A stretch of DNA of 64,000 nucleotides from NCBI GenBank assembly GCA_910587635.1, contig CAJUNB010000003.1, positions 62,001 through 126,000 of the forward strand. The letters run 5' to 3'. Shown here in pieces: positions 14,704 through 23,096 of this stretch. The notes under the pieces were generated by a model. It saw only the letters and a program-made list of their open reading frames with translations, had not been told where the DNA came from and did no database searches. Numbering within the stretch: position 1 is the stretch's first letter; each line of letters begins with the position of its first letter. Both the position numbers and the translations under genes were made by a program. The DNA comes from an uncultured Lachnospiraceae bacterium. Lineage in GTDB: Bacteria; Bacillota; Clostridia; Lachnospirales; Lachnospiraceae.

Positions 14704-16038
14704 ATGCACACTTTGAAGATAAGGACAGACGGTAAGATAATAACAGCCTTAAAACAATCGTTACTGTTTATATCCCTGATGTTTGTGATTTTCTCCGCCA
14801 TTGCCAACGTGAACGGGAGCGGCTTAACTGCCACTCCCGCCATAAGGCGGATATTGCAGGCCATGTTTTTGTCTGGTCTTGCACTGCTGATAACCCTTGC
14901 CCTGCTGGTATGGTTGTTGTCTCGGTTTTCGCCTGTAAAATGTCTTAAAATCCGTAAAGAACTTATTCTTTTTACCCGGATGTTCCTGCACTCGGAAGGG
15001 GATGGATTTCTGCGTTATTTTGTCCAGTGGCAGTACAGCGTAGAAAACGGAAAGGTTACCGCCGTCCTTTACCCGAAAGGACTTGAAAAAGATACGGCTG
15101 ACATAGGGCGGCGGCTGTCGGAATGTCTGTGGAAGCCCCTGCTCAAATTTGAGGAAGGTGACAGCATGGCCTGTTATGTTTTCGGCCTTCCCCCTGAACG
15201 CTTTAACGCCATGGAAAAGATGTTGGAGGATATCATTGAACCGATGGAACGTTATGTGCCGGTGTTAAGTTATGAGCCAATTCCCATTTATGGCGAAGTG
15301 ATATGGGATTTCACCAGTGAAGCCATTCACATCCTGCTGATTGCCCCAAGCGGTGCGGGGAAGACCCGTCTTTTAGTATATTTTAGCGGCATGGTTTTGA
15401 AACGCCAGCACAGGCTGTATGTGGTAGACGCGAAAAACTCCGACTTCGGGATGATATTCCGCTATGCCGGTGTACCGGTTGCCACAAATATAAAAGAAAT
15501 CATCCAGATGCTTATCGAACTTGTTGAGGAAATGGAAAAACGGTATTCCCTGCTCTATCGGGCTGATGGTTCAGAAGGACTGGATTTTCGGGAAAAAGGG
15601 ATGCCGGGATATATCCTTATTTTTGATGAAATCCTGTCCGTGCTGTCCTTTGCGGAAAAAAAGGATAAGGAGCGGATTGAAAAGCTGTTAGGACAGATTG
15701 CATTAAAGGGAAGAGCCGCAGGGTTCTCCATCGTCATTACGGCGCAGAAGTTAAATGCCACTGACCTGCCTAAATCCATTACGGAACAGTGCCAGACGCG
15801 CATCATCTTAGGGAAGTCAGTTTCGGACGAAACCTTCCATCAGGTAACCGGCATGTATAAGAAGGATATCGGAACGGTATATCGGGGCGGCAAGGGGAAA
15901 GGTTATGCAGTCACCCCGGAAACCGACAGGCCGGCCTATATCAAAACGCCCCTGCTCCCCGGGAGGCTTGCCAATTACAGGGAATTGTTAAGGAAACTAA
16001 AGAAAAGGGGGACGAACCCATATGGGGAAGGACGTTAA
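14704..16038 (+). CDS. FtsK/SpoIIIE-type DNA translocase (TcpA-like coupling ATPase)
   Basis: 444 residues. Two N-terminal transmembrane helices (about 20-40 and 53-78), then a cytoplasmic region and an FtsK motor domain with Walker A APSGAGKTR (about 215-223), VVDAKNSDFG, and Walker B LIFDEIL (about 305-311). It lacks the gamma DNA-recognition domain of FtsK. In Tn916 (Orf21) and ICEBs1 (ConQ) proteins of this type deliver the relaxase-DNA complex to the mating channel. No channel genes are present, so here it probably couples the element to a helper's channel. A G-rich ribosome site precedes the ATG. It overlaps the next gene by 17 bases. Confidence 0.85.
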   Translation: MHTLKIRTDGKIITALKQSLLFISLMFVIFSAIANVNGSGLTATPAIRRILQAMFLSGLALLITLALLVWLLSRFSPVKCLKIRKELILFTRMFLHSEGDGFLRYFVQWQYSVENGKVTAVLYPKGLEKDTADIGRRLSECLWKPLLKFEEGDSMACYVFGLPPERFNAMEKMLEDIIEPMERYVPVLSYEPIPIYGEVIWDFTSEAIHILLIAPSGAGKTRLLVYFSGMVLKRQHRLYVVDAKNSDFGMIFRYAGVPVATNIKEIIQMLIELVEEMEKRYSLLYRADGSEGLDFREKGMPGYILIFDEILSVLSFAEKKDKERIEKLLGQIALKGRAAGFSIVITAQKLNATDLPKSITEQCQTRIILGKSVSDETFHQVTGMYKKDIGTVYRGGKGKGYAVTPETDRPAYIKTPLLPGRLANYRELLRKLKKRGTNPYGEGR

Positions 16039-16225
16039 GGCGTTCCATGTACTGGAACTGGAAAACGGGGAGACCTGCATCATCAGCACGGACAAAAGGC
16101 AGATGGCGCGGTGGTATGCACTGGATTATCTGAAAGAAAAGCCTGTGCAGACAGAGAACGGCTACCGTGCCATTGTTTCCGGCGGCTTCCGTTTTACACC
16201 CGCCTTTCGTAAGACAGAAAAGTGA
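16022..16225 (+). CDS. Small protein between FtsK-like and Rep genes
   Basis: 67 residues, mixed charged and hydrophobic, no signal peptide or known motif; it overlaps the FtsK-like gene end by 17 bases, and GGGG precedes the ATG, so it is translationally coupled. The length and position suggest an accessory transfer or replication factor. I do not recognise a family. Confidence 0.55.
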   Translation: MGKDVKAFHVLELENGETCIISTDKRQMARWYALDYLKEKPVQTENGYRAIVSGGFRFTPAFRKTEK

Positions 16226-16500
16226 GCCGCCGCCCTCTTCTGCCGCCATGCGTCCTGTGGTGACTGCGCGCCTGCTCTTACGGATGCCGCACAGGGCAGG
16301 GGATGGCGGCCGGGGCGGCCTGCCGCCAAAGGCCGCTGTATCCCTGCAAGTGTGCGGCGGCAGGGAGGGAGCGGGCGACGCGGCCACTGCCGGGACACGC
16401 AGAAGGCAGGATGGGGGAAGGCGGCGCGGCATTGCCTTACTTGATAAAAGGCAATGTTGCGACGGAGACACCAGAAAACACAGGAACGGAGGGAAATGAT
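16226..16500. other. GC-rich region before rep with inverted repeats (candidate origin)
   Basis: 275 bases, very GC-rich. Arms CCTGCCGCC (16319-16327) and GGCGGCAGG (16356-16364) form a perfect 9-base inverted repeat. A second hairpin follows at 16425-16461 (separate entry). Open frames exist on both strands but have no ribosome binding site and are low-complexity; I do not call them genes. Confidence 0.6.
16425..16461 (+). other. Candidate rolling-circle nick hairpin (double-strand origin or oriT)
   Basis: Perfect 9-base stem CATTGCCTT (16430-16438) and complement (16448-16456), extendable to 14 pairs with two G-T wobbles, presenting the loop ACTTGATAA. The loop word CTTGATA is the nick sequence I recall for pC194/pUB110-type double-strand origins, cut after CTTG, here between 16443 and 16444. 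It lies 40 bases before the rep gene, the expected place. Confidence 0.6.
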
Positions 16501-17367
16501 ATGGATGCAGAAGGTTTACGTCCTGATGACAACATGGAATACAACAGGCGTACAACGGACTATGGGAACGGGCGGATAGAGATAGCGGCTTACCATTCCC
16601 CCAGACTCCGCTACACGGGGAGCGGCAGGATGCCATCCGGCAGGGATGCCGAGACGACTGATGAGGCACAGGAAGCACGGACACGCCATCAGATATACGC
16701 CATCCGGAGAAAGATAAAAGGCTATGCGCTGTGTAACAGCTTCCGCTGGTTCGTGACGCTCACCTTCGACCCGAAAAAGGTGGACAGTTCCGATTATGAA
16801 ACAGCAAAAACTGCCCTCTTAAAATGGTGCCGGAAAATGCGTGACGAGTGCAAGGTGCATGATGAGCATAAACATTTCGATTACCTGATGATACCCGAAC
16901 TGCACAAGTCGGGCGCTGTCCACTTCCACGGGCTGCTGGGGGATATCCCCGCCCACTTCGTGGAGGCGGCAAACCCAAAGACCGGGAAGCCCGTCATCAG
17001 GCACAGCAGGCAGGTCTACAACCTGCCAGAGTGGGGATACGGGTTCAGTGACTGTGAAGAAATCGAAAGCCCGGAGAGAGCCGCTTCCTATATCACAAAA
17101 TATGTGACTGCTGCCCTGCTGACCGATAAAGAGATGTACAACAAGAAACGGTACTTTAACTCACAGGGGCTTAAAAAGCCTGTTGTGTCCTTTGGCATGG
17201 ATGACAATGCCGAACTGGACAGCTTTACCCCCAATTTCGGAGTCATTCAGACCGGCAAGGACGGCAGGAACGCTATAAAAATCGGTATCTACAATCTGGA
17301 GAAAGACCCGGGAACGGGCGCATTATCCCAGACAGATACCAGTTATCTGATAACTGCGGAAAAGTAA
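16501..17367 (+). CDS. Rolling-circle replication initiator (HUH endonuclease Rep)
   Basis: 288 residues from an ATG with GGAGGG seven bases before; the frame is open upstream to 16303, but that part is encoded by the GC-rich repeat region. HUH Rep motifs appear in order: FVTLTF (about residues 82-87, motif I), VHFHGLL (about 140-146, the HUH metal site) and AASYITKYVT (about 195-204, with the catalytic Tyr in the Y-x2-K-Y pattern). This is the layout of the REP_ORF2/G2P-type family. It would nick the element's origin, stay covalently bound to the 5' end and start rolling-circle replication or transfer. Small elements often use one such protein as both Rep and relaxase. Confidence 0.85.
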   Translation: MDAEGLRPDDNMEYNRRTTDYGNGRIEIAAYHSPRLRYTGSGRMPSGRDAETTDEAQEARTRHQIYAIRRKIKGYALCNSFRWFVTLTFDPKKVDSSDYETAKTALLKWCRKMRDECKVHDEHKHFDYLMIPELHKSGAVHFHGLLGDIPAHFVEAANPKTGKPVIRHSRQVYNLPEWGYGFSDCEEIESPERAASYITKYVTAALLTDKEMYNKKRYFNSQGLKKPVVSFGMDDNAELDSFTPNFGVIQTGKDGRNAIKIGIYNLEKDPGTGALSQTDTSYLITAEK

Positions 17368-17412
17368 CACAAGTACAGCGGACAACAATAAAACGAAAGG
17401 GGGGGGGAGATA

Positions 17413-17616
17413 ATGAACAGGACTGATGTTCCCATCTGGGAAAAGTACACGCTTACCATTGAGGAAGCGTCAAAGTATTTCCGTATCGGGGAAAACAAGC
17501 TGCGCAAACTTGCAGGGGAAAACCCCACGGCAGGCTGGATATTCTTAAACGGCAACCGCATCCAGATTAAGCGGAAAAAGTTTGAAAAAATCATTGACAC
17601 ACTGGACGCAATTTAG
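17413..17616 (+). CDS. xis: Tn916-type excisionase (Xis)
   Basis: 67 residues, the same length as Tn916 Xis. It has the winged-helix/MerR-like DNA-binding pattern YTLTIEEASKYFRIGENKLRKL followed by a wing with NGNRIQIKRKKFEKII. Xis bends DNA at the element ends and steers the integrase to excision. It sits directly upstream of int as in Tn916 relatives. A G-rich ribosome site (GGGGGGGGAG) precedes the ATG. Confidence 0.9.
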   Translation: MNRTDVPIWEKYTLTIEEASKYFRIGENKLRKLAGENPTAGWIFLNGNRIQIKRKKFEKIIDTLDAI

Positions 17617-17703
17617 CCAAAAACAGTGAAAAAGAGCCCTGAATGTGCTATAATAGATATAAGCATATCAGGGCTCTTTCCGACACGGAAAGGAGCAGAA
17701 ACA

Positions 17704-18900
17704 ATGTCGGAAAAAAGACGTGATAATCAAAACCGCATTTTGCGTTCAGGAGAGAGCCAGAGAAAAGACGGGAGATATACTTACAAATATACCGATACTT
17801 TTGGCAAAGTGAGATTTGTCTATGCATGGAAGCTGGTACCCACGGATAAAACCCCGGCCGGGAAGCGAGACGGCATATCCCTCAGGGAAAAGGAAAAAGA
17901 GATACGGAAAGACTTTGCAGACGGGATAGACACAGTTGGAAAGAAAATGACCGTCTGCGACCTTTACGCAAAGCAGATACGGCACCACGGGAACGTAAGG
18001 CATAACACCACAAAGGGGCGTGAGCGGCTGATGAAGCTGCTGGAAGCGGATAAACTCGGTTCCTGCCCTATTGACAGCGTGAAGCTGTCTGATGCGAAAG
18101 AATGGGCGCTGCGCATGAAAGAAAAGGGGATGTCCTACAAGACCATAAGCAATGACAAGCGTTCCTTAAAAGCTGCGTTCTATACGGCGATACAGGACGA
18201 CTGCATCAGGAAGAACCCCTTTGACTTCCAGCTAAACACCGTGATTGAGGATGATACGGAGCCGAAAGTACCCCTCACAGCAAAGCAGGAAGAAAGCCTT
18301 TTATCCTTTATGCAAAGTGACAGCGTCTACCGGAAATACCGTGACGAGGTTATCATACTGCTGGGAACGGGGCTTCGGGTTTCCGAACTCTGCGGGCTGA
18401 CCGAAACCGACCTTGACTTTGAAGAACGGGTAATCCATGTAGACCATCAGCTTTTGCGGAGTGCAGAGACCGGGTACTACATAGAGAAGCCAAAAACACA
18501 GAGCGGCATCAGGCAGATTCCAATGAGTAAAAAAATATATGAAGCGTTGGGGCGTGTGTTGGAGAACCGCAGGGGAGCGAAAACGGCCACGGTTGACGGT
18601 TACAGCAATTTCCTTTTCCTTAACCGGAACGGTTTCCCGAAAACGGCGGCCAGCTATGACAGTATGTTCCGGGGGCTTGCGGAGAAGTACAACAAAAGCC
18701 ATGAGGAAGCGTTACCCAGAGTAATGACCCCGCACACCTTACGCCATACGTTCTGTACCAACTTGGCCAATGCGGGCATGAACCCCAAAGCGTTACAGTA
18801 TATCATGGGGCATTCCAACATCACTATGACACTGAACTATTACGCACACGCAACATTCGCTTCCGCAAGGGCTGAAATGGAAAGGCTGATTGCAGTATAG
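17704..18900 (+). CDS. int: Tyrosine recombinase/integrase of Tn916 type
   Basis: 398 residues from the ATG at 17704, which has AAGGAG at good spacing; the frame opens earlier (17626) but that part overlaps the Xis-Int spacer. N-terminal residues 1-70 are the arm-type DNA-binding domain (RDGRYTYKYTD and the following strands), then a SAM-like core-binding domain (about 75-175) and the catalytic domain: GTGLRVSEL (Arg near 224), HTLRHTF (His-x2-Arg near 343-346), GHSNITMTLNYYAH (final His and the nucleophilic Tyr near 378). It recombines the element ends with AT-rich target DNA. The matching arm repeats lie at both ends of the element. Confidence 0.95.
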   Translation: MSEKRRDNQNRILRSGESQRKDGRYTYKYTDTFGKVRFVYAWKLVPTDKTPAGKRDGISLREKEKEIRKDFADGIDTVGKKMTVCDLYAKQIRHHGNVRHNTTKGRERLMKLLEADKLGSCPIDSVKLSDAKEWALRMKEKGMSYKTISNDKRSLKAAFYTAIQDDCIRKNPFDFQLNTVIEDDTEPKVPLTAKQEESLLSFMQSDSVYRKYRDEVIILLGTGLRVSELCGLTETDLDFEERVIHVDHQLLRSAETGYYIEKPKTQSGIRQIPMSKKIYEALGRVLENRRGAKTATVDGYSNFLFLNRNGFPKTAASYDSMFRGLAEKYNKSHEEALPRVMTPHTLRHTFCTNLANAGMNPKALQYIMGHSNITMTLNYYAHATFASARAEMERLIAV

Positions 18901-18911
18901 CCACAGAAGGC

Positions 18912-18938
18912 TTTACTACTTTTTTTACTACTTTTGAG
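18912..18938 (+). repeat. Integrase arm-type (DR2-like) sites, right arm
   Basis: Two copies: TTTACTACTT (18912-18921) and TTTACTACTTTTGAG (18924-18938). The second is identical to the left-arm copy at 10815-10829. They start 12 bases after the int stop codon. Confidence 0.75.
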
Positions 18939-19045
18939 AGGGAAAACCTGAAAAGTTATGAGGGTATATGTGAACTTCTCCCCATATCTAAGATGCCGGA
19001 AAAGCCCGAAAATACGGGCTATACCGATATATAAGAACTTCTAAA

Positions 19046-19073
19046 GAGATAATCTAAAATCACCTATAATTTT
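19046..19073 (-). repeat. Right end: terminal inverted repeat and T-tract junction
   Basis: GAGATAATC (19046-19054) is the inverted partner of 10750-10758. The junction with host DNA is at the T4 tract 19070-19073, which continues into the TadC-like reading frame. Confidence 0.75.
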
Positions 19074-20164
19074 AATCCAAAACTGCCACTTTTGTGATAC
19101 TGAGCCAAAAGTGCGGTAAATCTCATAAGGCAGGACAGATGACAACGATTTCCCAGATTCTGATATGCCTTACCTTCAGAAATGCCAGAATCCATTTCCC
19201 TAGATGTAATGAGCAGTTCCTCATAGAGTGGTTTTTTTCTTTCCTGTCTTCTCTTTCCATAGTCTCCGGCTATCTTTTTAAAGGCTCCCGATATAGTCAT
19301 TCCTGCTCCGATCAGCATCGCCATACGTGCAATCATATCTGCATATTCCAGTTCCATTTCCTGTAGTCTGCGTTTTTTTCCATTTTCTTCTTCTCTTTTT
19401 TCTCCAGCTCTTACGGCAATTGAAGCACCTACTGCCAGCAGAAAAATAAGATAACTCTTCTCTTCCTTTTTATTTCGGAAAATAATCGTATGTCCCTCAA
19501 AATGATCCGGCAGTATATAGCGTTGTGACATTCTCGAATTTTTTTCCAGTCCGATTAAGCTTTTTTCCAACCTCTTCCAAAATGCATCTTCCCTCTCTGA
19601 CGGATACAAATTTGCAAAAAAAGTACGTTCCGCCTTAAAATCACTTCCTGTCTTCACTATTTGAAGGCGTATTTCCACAATACTTCCCTCTCTTGGAATA
19701 TCTTCTCCGATCTGACCTTCTGCCGATAATAAAGACGGTGCATCTGTATGCCACCTTAACAAAAAAGGATACCCATCCACTTCTTCCGGGAAATACAAAG
19801 ATTCCGTCACTTTGTCCAGACTTTTATTCTCTCCCGGTATTTTTTCTTCTACTTCTTTCCATAATTGTTCACTCAATGCCAGTAATTCCTGGTCTGTGTA
19901 TTCCTGTGGCAAAATCTGTATTTGTATTGTCTTTTTTTCTTCTCCTACTTCCGCTTCCAGACTTACCGTTTTTTCTTTTCCTGCTTTTTCACTTCTTTCG
20001 ATTTCTTCCAGAGTTTCTTTCTGCTGTCCCAGAGCACCTGTTATATACAGAAAGAGCGCTATGACACTTCCAGCCATGATAATTATGGCACTTTTTTTAC
20101 CAATTTTCTTTTTGAGCAGAAAAAATAAAGATACTCCCATTCCGGCAATATAAACAACAGCCAT
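19064..20164 (-). pseudogene. TadC-like protein, 5' part, truncated by the element
   Basis: The ATG at 20164, two bases after the TadB-like stop, opens about 365 host codons up to the junction at 19070; two element-derived codons and a stop follow (19064). It begins with two hydrophobic helices, then a large extracytoplasmic-type region (about 65-255), a further helix (about 268-285) and the type II secretion F domain (from about 300). The normal end, GEEAGTKLLLPM and the last transmembrane helix, lies at 10567-10735 on the far side of the element. A platform protein without its final helix is unlikely to work. Confidence 0.85.
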
Positions 20165-20166
20165 AG

Positions 20167-20949
20167 CTATACCTCGATACGAACAATAGAAAGGGACATT
20201 CTCACTGCAAAAAGGTAAAGTATGAGACACAATGTCATAATACAGATGCCGCCTGTATTGTGATAAAGGGGAGCAAAGTATCCCGGTGAGGAAATGCTGA
20301 TATATCCGATGATGCCAAAAGGGACACAGCACATGATTTTCTGTTCTGTCATTTTACCATGGATTAATGTCCGTATTTCTCTCTCCGTGTCCCTTCTCAT
20401 GACAATGATCTCGCAGCAGCTTCCTATCATTTCCCGTAGATCTCCGCCGCTTCGTTTCCCGGCAGCAAACACATCTGCAAAATTTTGAATATCCTTCCCA
20501 CCGCTTCTTTCTCCGAAATCCCAGAGTATTTTTTCCAAAGGAACATTATTTGTCAGAAGATGTTTCAAATTACAAATTTCTTTCTGAATATCCGTTTCCT
20601 TTCCATATAAAAGTTTTAATTCCTCACCTGCTCTCAAAAATGCATTTTCCACGGAATATCCCGCCTGTAAATTAGAACTTGTCGTTTCCATCCAATCTTT
20701 AAATTGTTGTTCCAATTGTTCTTTTCTGTTTTCACACAGTCTTTTCTCCTTCCATTTGCAGTAAAATATGCCACAGGCAATTCCGGGTATCCATACGATA
20801 ACTGTCTGGTAGAAAAAATAAAGTCCCAGGCTGCCTACAATGAATCCCGTTATACCATATAGTAAACTCTCTTTTCTAGAAAGTCGGTAAAACCGGTAAT
20901 CCTGCTGCTGCAAGCTTTTGTCTGTTGAACAATTCTTTTTTACAAACAA
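20167..20949 (-). CDS. tadB: TadB-like inner-membrane platform protein
   Basis: 260 residues with transmembrane pairs at about 35-65 and 215-250 and a type II secretion F domain between them (LEQQFKDWMETTSSNLQAGYSVENAFLRAGEEL). TadB works with TadC as the membrane platform moved by the TadA ATPase. The start at 20949 is a TTG overlapping the tadA end by 74 bases; a later start such as the TTG at about 20913 (SLQQQ) is also possible. It ends two bases before the TadC-like gene start, so the two are coupled. Confidence 0.82.
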   Translation of the reverse strand: MFVKKNCSTDKSLQQQDYRFYRLSRKESLLYGITGFIVGSLGLYFFYQTVIVWIPGIACGIFYCKWKEKRLCENRKEQLEQQFKDWMETTSSNLQAGYSVENAFLRAGEELKLLYGKETDIQKEICNLKHLLTNNVPLEKILWDFGERSGGKDIQNFADVFAAGKRSGGDLREMIGSCCEIIVMRRDTEREIRTLIHGKMTEQKIMCCVPFGIIGYISISSPGYFAPLYHNTGGICIMTLCLILYLFAVRMSLSIVRIEV

Positions 20950-22105
20950 GTCTTCCTTTCACCTCCTTATCTTCCTTTCCCGAAAATTCTTCAAAAGAGC
21001 ACAATACTTCCAGCCGGATATCTTCTCCTTCCATGCCGATTACCTCTGCGATTTCCAATACTTTTCTCGTCCTGTCTCTCAATCTGCCCAAATGTACAAT
21101 GATGTCAATCCCTGAAGCGATCTGTCTCCGTATTGCCGAAAGCGGCAGATCCATTCCCATGAGAACCATCGTTTCCAACCGGGACAGCATATCCTTTGCA
21201 CTGTTGGCATGGCCGGTGGAAAGAGAACCATCATGGCCCGTATTCAGACATTGGAGCAAATCCAGTGCTTCTCCGCCTCTTACTTCCCCGACAATCAGCC
21301 TGGTAGGCCGCATCCGCAGACTTGTCCTGATCAGGTCCCTTATTGTTATCGCTCTGCATCCTTCTGCAGTGGCATTTCTCGTTTCCATTCTCACAAGATT
21401 CGGTGCATTCTGTATCTGTAGCTCTGCACTATCTTCTATTGTAATAATTCTCTCTTCCTTCGGTATATACTCTGACAGTGCATTTAAAAATGTTGTTTTC
21501 CCGGAGCCGGTCCCCCCACTGATTAAAATGTTATACCCTGCCTGCACAAGTATTTGCAGCCATCCGGCCGCCTCCCGGGGAAGAGAGCCTATTTGAATCA
21601 GCTTTTCCATATTGATCGGTTCTTCTGGAAACCGGCGGATTGTCATAACAGGGCCTTCCAGCGCTATGGGCGCCAATACGACATTGACACGGGAACCATC
21701 TTCCAGTCTGGCATCTGCGATCGGACTTGCCTCATTCACTGCCCGGTTACATTTTGCAGTGATCTGTTGAATAACGTCTTCCAGCTTTTCTCGGGAAGAA
21801 AAATGATTTTCCCAAGGAAACAACTGCCCATTTTTTTCGATAAAGATATGATCGGGCCCGTTGATCATGATTTCTGTAATTTCCGTATCTTCCAGAATTT
21901 CCTGTAAAATATCCAATTTTCGGATGGCATAAAACAGCTCTTTTCCCAGTTTTTCTTTCTCTTTCAGGCTCAGAAAACACTCTTTTCCATATTCTGTGAG
22001 ACTCTCTCCGATCAATTGCTTAACTTCTGTTTCTTCCATCTCCCTGGAATAATCCATTTTTTTATGTATACGCAGTAATAAAATTTCTTTATGATTCTCC
22101 ATCAA
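20876..22105 (-). CDS. tadA: TadA/CpaF-type secretion ATPase
   Basis: 409 residues. The N-terminal domain is followed by the hexameric GspE-type ATPase core with SGGTGSGKTTFLNAL (Walker A, about residue 195), the Asp box ERIITIEDSAELQ, RPTRLIVGEVRGGEALDLLQ (Walker B) and the His box TGHDGSLSTGHANS. It powers assembly of Flp pili in the cytoplasm at the TadB/TadC platform. It overlaps the TadZ-like gene by 17 bases at its start and tadB at its end. Intact as far as can be seen. Confidence 0.93.
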   Translation of the reverse strand: MMENHKEILLLRIHKKMDYSREMEETEVKQLIGESLTEYGKECFLSLKEKEKLGKELFYAIRKLDILQEILEDTEITEIMINGPDHIFIEKNGQLFPWENHFSSREKLEDVIQQITAKCNRAVNEASPIADARLEDGSRVNVVLAPIALEGPVMTIRRFPEEPINMEKLIQIGSLPREAAGWLQILVQAGYNILISGGTGSGKTTFLNALSEYIPKEERIITIEDSAELQIQNAPNLVRMETRNATAEGCRAITIRDLIRTSLRMRPTRLIVGEVRGGEALDLLQCLNTGHDGSLSTGHANSAKDMLSRLETMVLMGMDLPLSAIRRQIASGIDIIVHLGRLRDRTRKVLEIAEVIGMEGEDIRLEVLCSFEEFSGKEDKEVKGRLVCKKELFNRQKLAAAGLPVLPTF

Positions 22106-23096
22106 ACTCTTCCTTTATAAGTTTTCTCACATAATCGGCCAAATCTCCGTAGGTCAGTTGCTGCATATCAAAAGAAATATTCCGTATCAATGGCAGCCTG
22201 CACTGCCTTGTCTTTTTCCATACGTCCTGAAAATCAGTTCTCTCCAGTAATCTTTCATATTGATACAATTTCGAACGGGCCATATCATCTTCTCGCACCA
22301 TTGTAAATACCTTTTTACACATCCGAAGGATATCAAATAATCCCTGTATATTGTCAGACAGATCGAGAATCAGATAGTCATAGGAAGTGAGTTTTTCCAA
22401 TTCTCGAAACAGTAGTATCCACTGCTGCAATGTGACCCGATTCAAATCCATATAAGAGAACGCCGGGGGAATATAGTCCATCCTCTGTATTGTCTCTGTG
22501 ATACTCTTCAGCTTATAAAACAACGCTTCCCTGGCATTGGAAATGTAATAGATCAAATCCGACATATCTGTCATAAATTCTCGGTTCAGCCGTTTTTCCA
22601 GTCCTGAAAAACTTTCAAAATTCAAATACAGGACTTTATACTGTTTTGCAAGTATTTCTCCCAATGTCATAGCAAAGGTTGTCTGCATGCATCTGTGAAC
22701 CGGTGTAAACAGCCCAATCATCTGCAAATTTCCGTTTCTCTCCCTGTCCATTCCTTCAGGATTTTTTCCGCTATAAGAGCTCATCACCTCTTTTAAGATC
22801 GTTTCACAGGACTGATATCTATAAACGGATTGCTCTTTTTGTTCTGTCCCTTTTTCATTTCTCAAAACGATGATTTCTCCTTTTATAAACTTCTTAAGTG
22901 ACAAATCATAAGCGCTTTCCGAAATGAGCAAAATGTCCACATCTTCTTCCTCACAAAACTTCTGAAGTTTTTCCCGGGAAGTGAAAGCAGCCACCTCAAA
23001 AGGATACTCTGTTTTTTTACTGACATAGTTACAGAAACGTCTTGTATATTCCGCTTCCGAATCACAGACTGCCAGAATCTGTTTTTTCAAATACAT
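22089..23096 (-). CDS. TadZ/CpaE-like localisation protein
   Basis: 335 residues. An N-terminal receiver-like domain (about 1-100, with AVCDSEAEYTRR and DVDILLISESAYDLS) is followed by a ParA/MinD-type domain (about 120-335) with IGLFTPVHRCMQTTFAMTLGEILA as a degenerate deviant Walker A and YDYLILDLSDNIQG as the Walker B region. The Walker A lysines are missing, so ATP hydrolysis is doubtful. TadZ proteins place the pilus machine at the pole. It overlaps the prepilin peptidase by 10 bases and tadA by 17. Confidence 0.78.
   Translation of the reverse strand: MYLKKQILAVCDSEAEYTRRFCNYVSKKTEYPFEVAAFTSREKLQKFCEEEDVDILLISESAYDLSLKKFIKGEIIVLRNEKGTEQKEQSVYRYQSCETILKEVMSSYSGKNPEGMDRERNGNLQMIGLFTPVHRCMQTTFAMTLGEILAKQYKVLYLNFESFSGLEKRLNREFMTDMSDLIYYISNAREALFYKLKSITETIQRMDYIPPAFSYMDLNRVTLQQWILLFRELEKLTSYDYLILDLSDNIQGLFDILRMCKKVFTMVREDDMARSKLYQYERLLERTDFQDVWKKTRQCRLPLIRNISFDMQQLTYGDLADYVRKLIKEEFDGES

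Larger units (their letters stand above)
10736..19069 (+). mobile_element. Integrative mobilisable element, about 8.3 kb, Tn916-type integrase
   Basis: Borders are deduced from the interrupted TadC-like gene. At the left it follows TTTTTT (10730-10735) and at the right it precedes TTTT (19070-19073); removing the segment restores the host reading frame. GATTATCTC at 10750-10758 is repeated inverted at 19046-19054, 14-15 bases inside each end. Integrase arm-type repeats are present near both ends. Contents in order: structured leader, secreted repeat protein, membrane protein, HTH regulator, small protein, FtsK-like ATPase, small protein, HUH Rep, Xis, Int. There is no mating-channel module and no antibiotic resistance gene. 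GC content and codon use are higher than in the host genes. Excision as a circle is expected from Int and Xis. Confidence 0.88.

Noticed and set aside
15941..16684. 247-codon minus-strand frame over the FtsK-rep region
   Set aside because: It lies antisense to three genes and the GC-rich block; Pro/Ser/Arg-rich content reflects GC bias, with no start signals.
10736..19069. Autonomous conjugative element (ICE)
   Set aside because: No VirB4-, VirB6- or VirB8-like or channel genes are present; only FtsK-like, Rep, Xis and Int. Mobilisable element is the better name.
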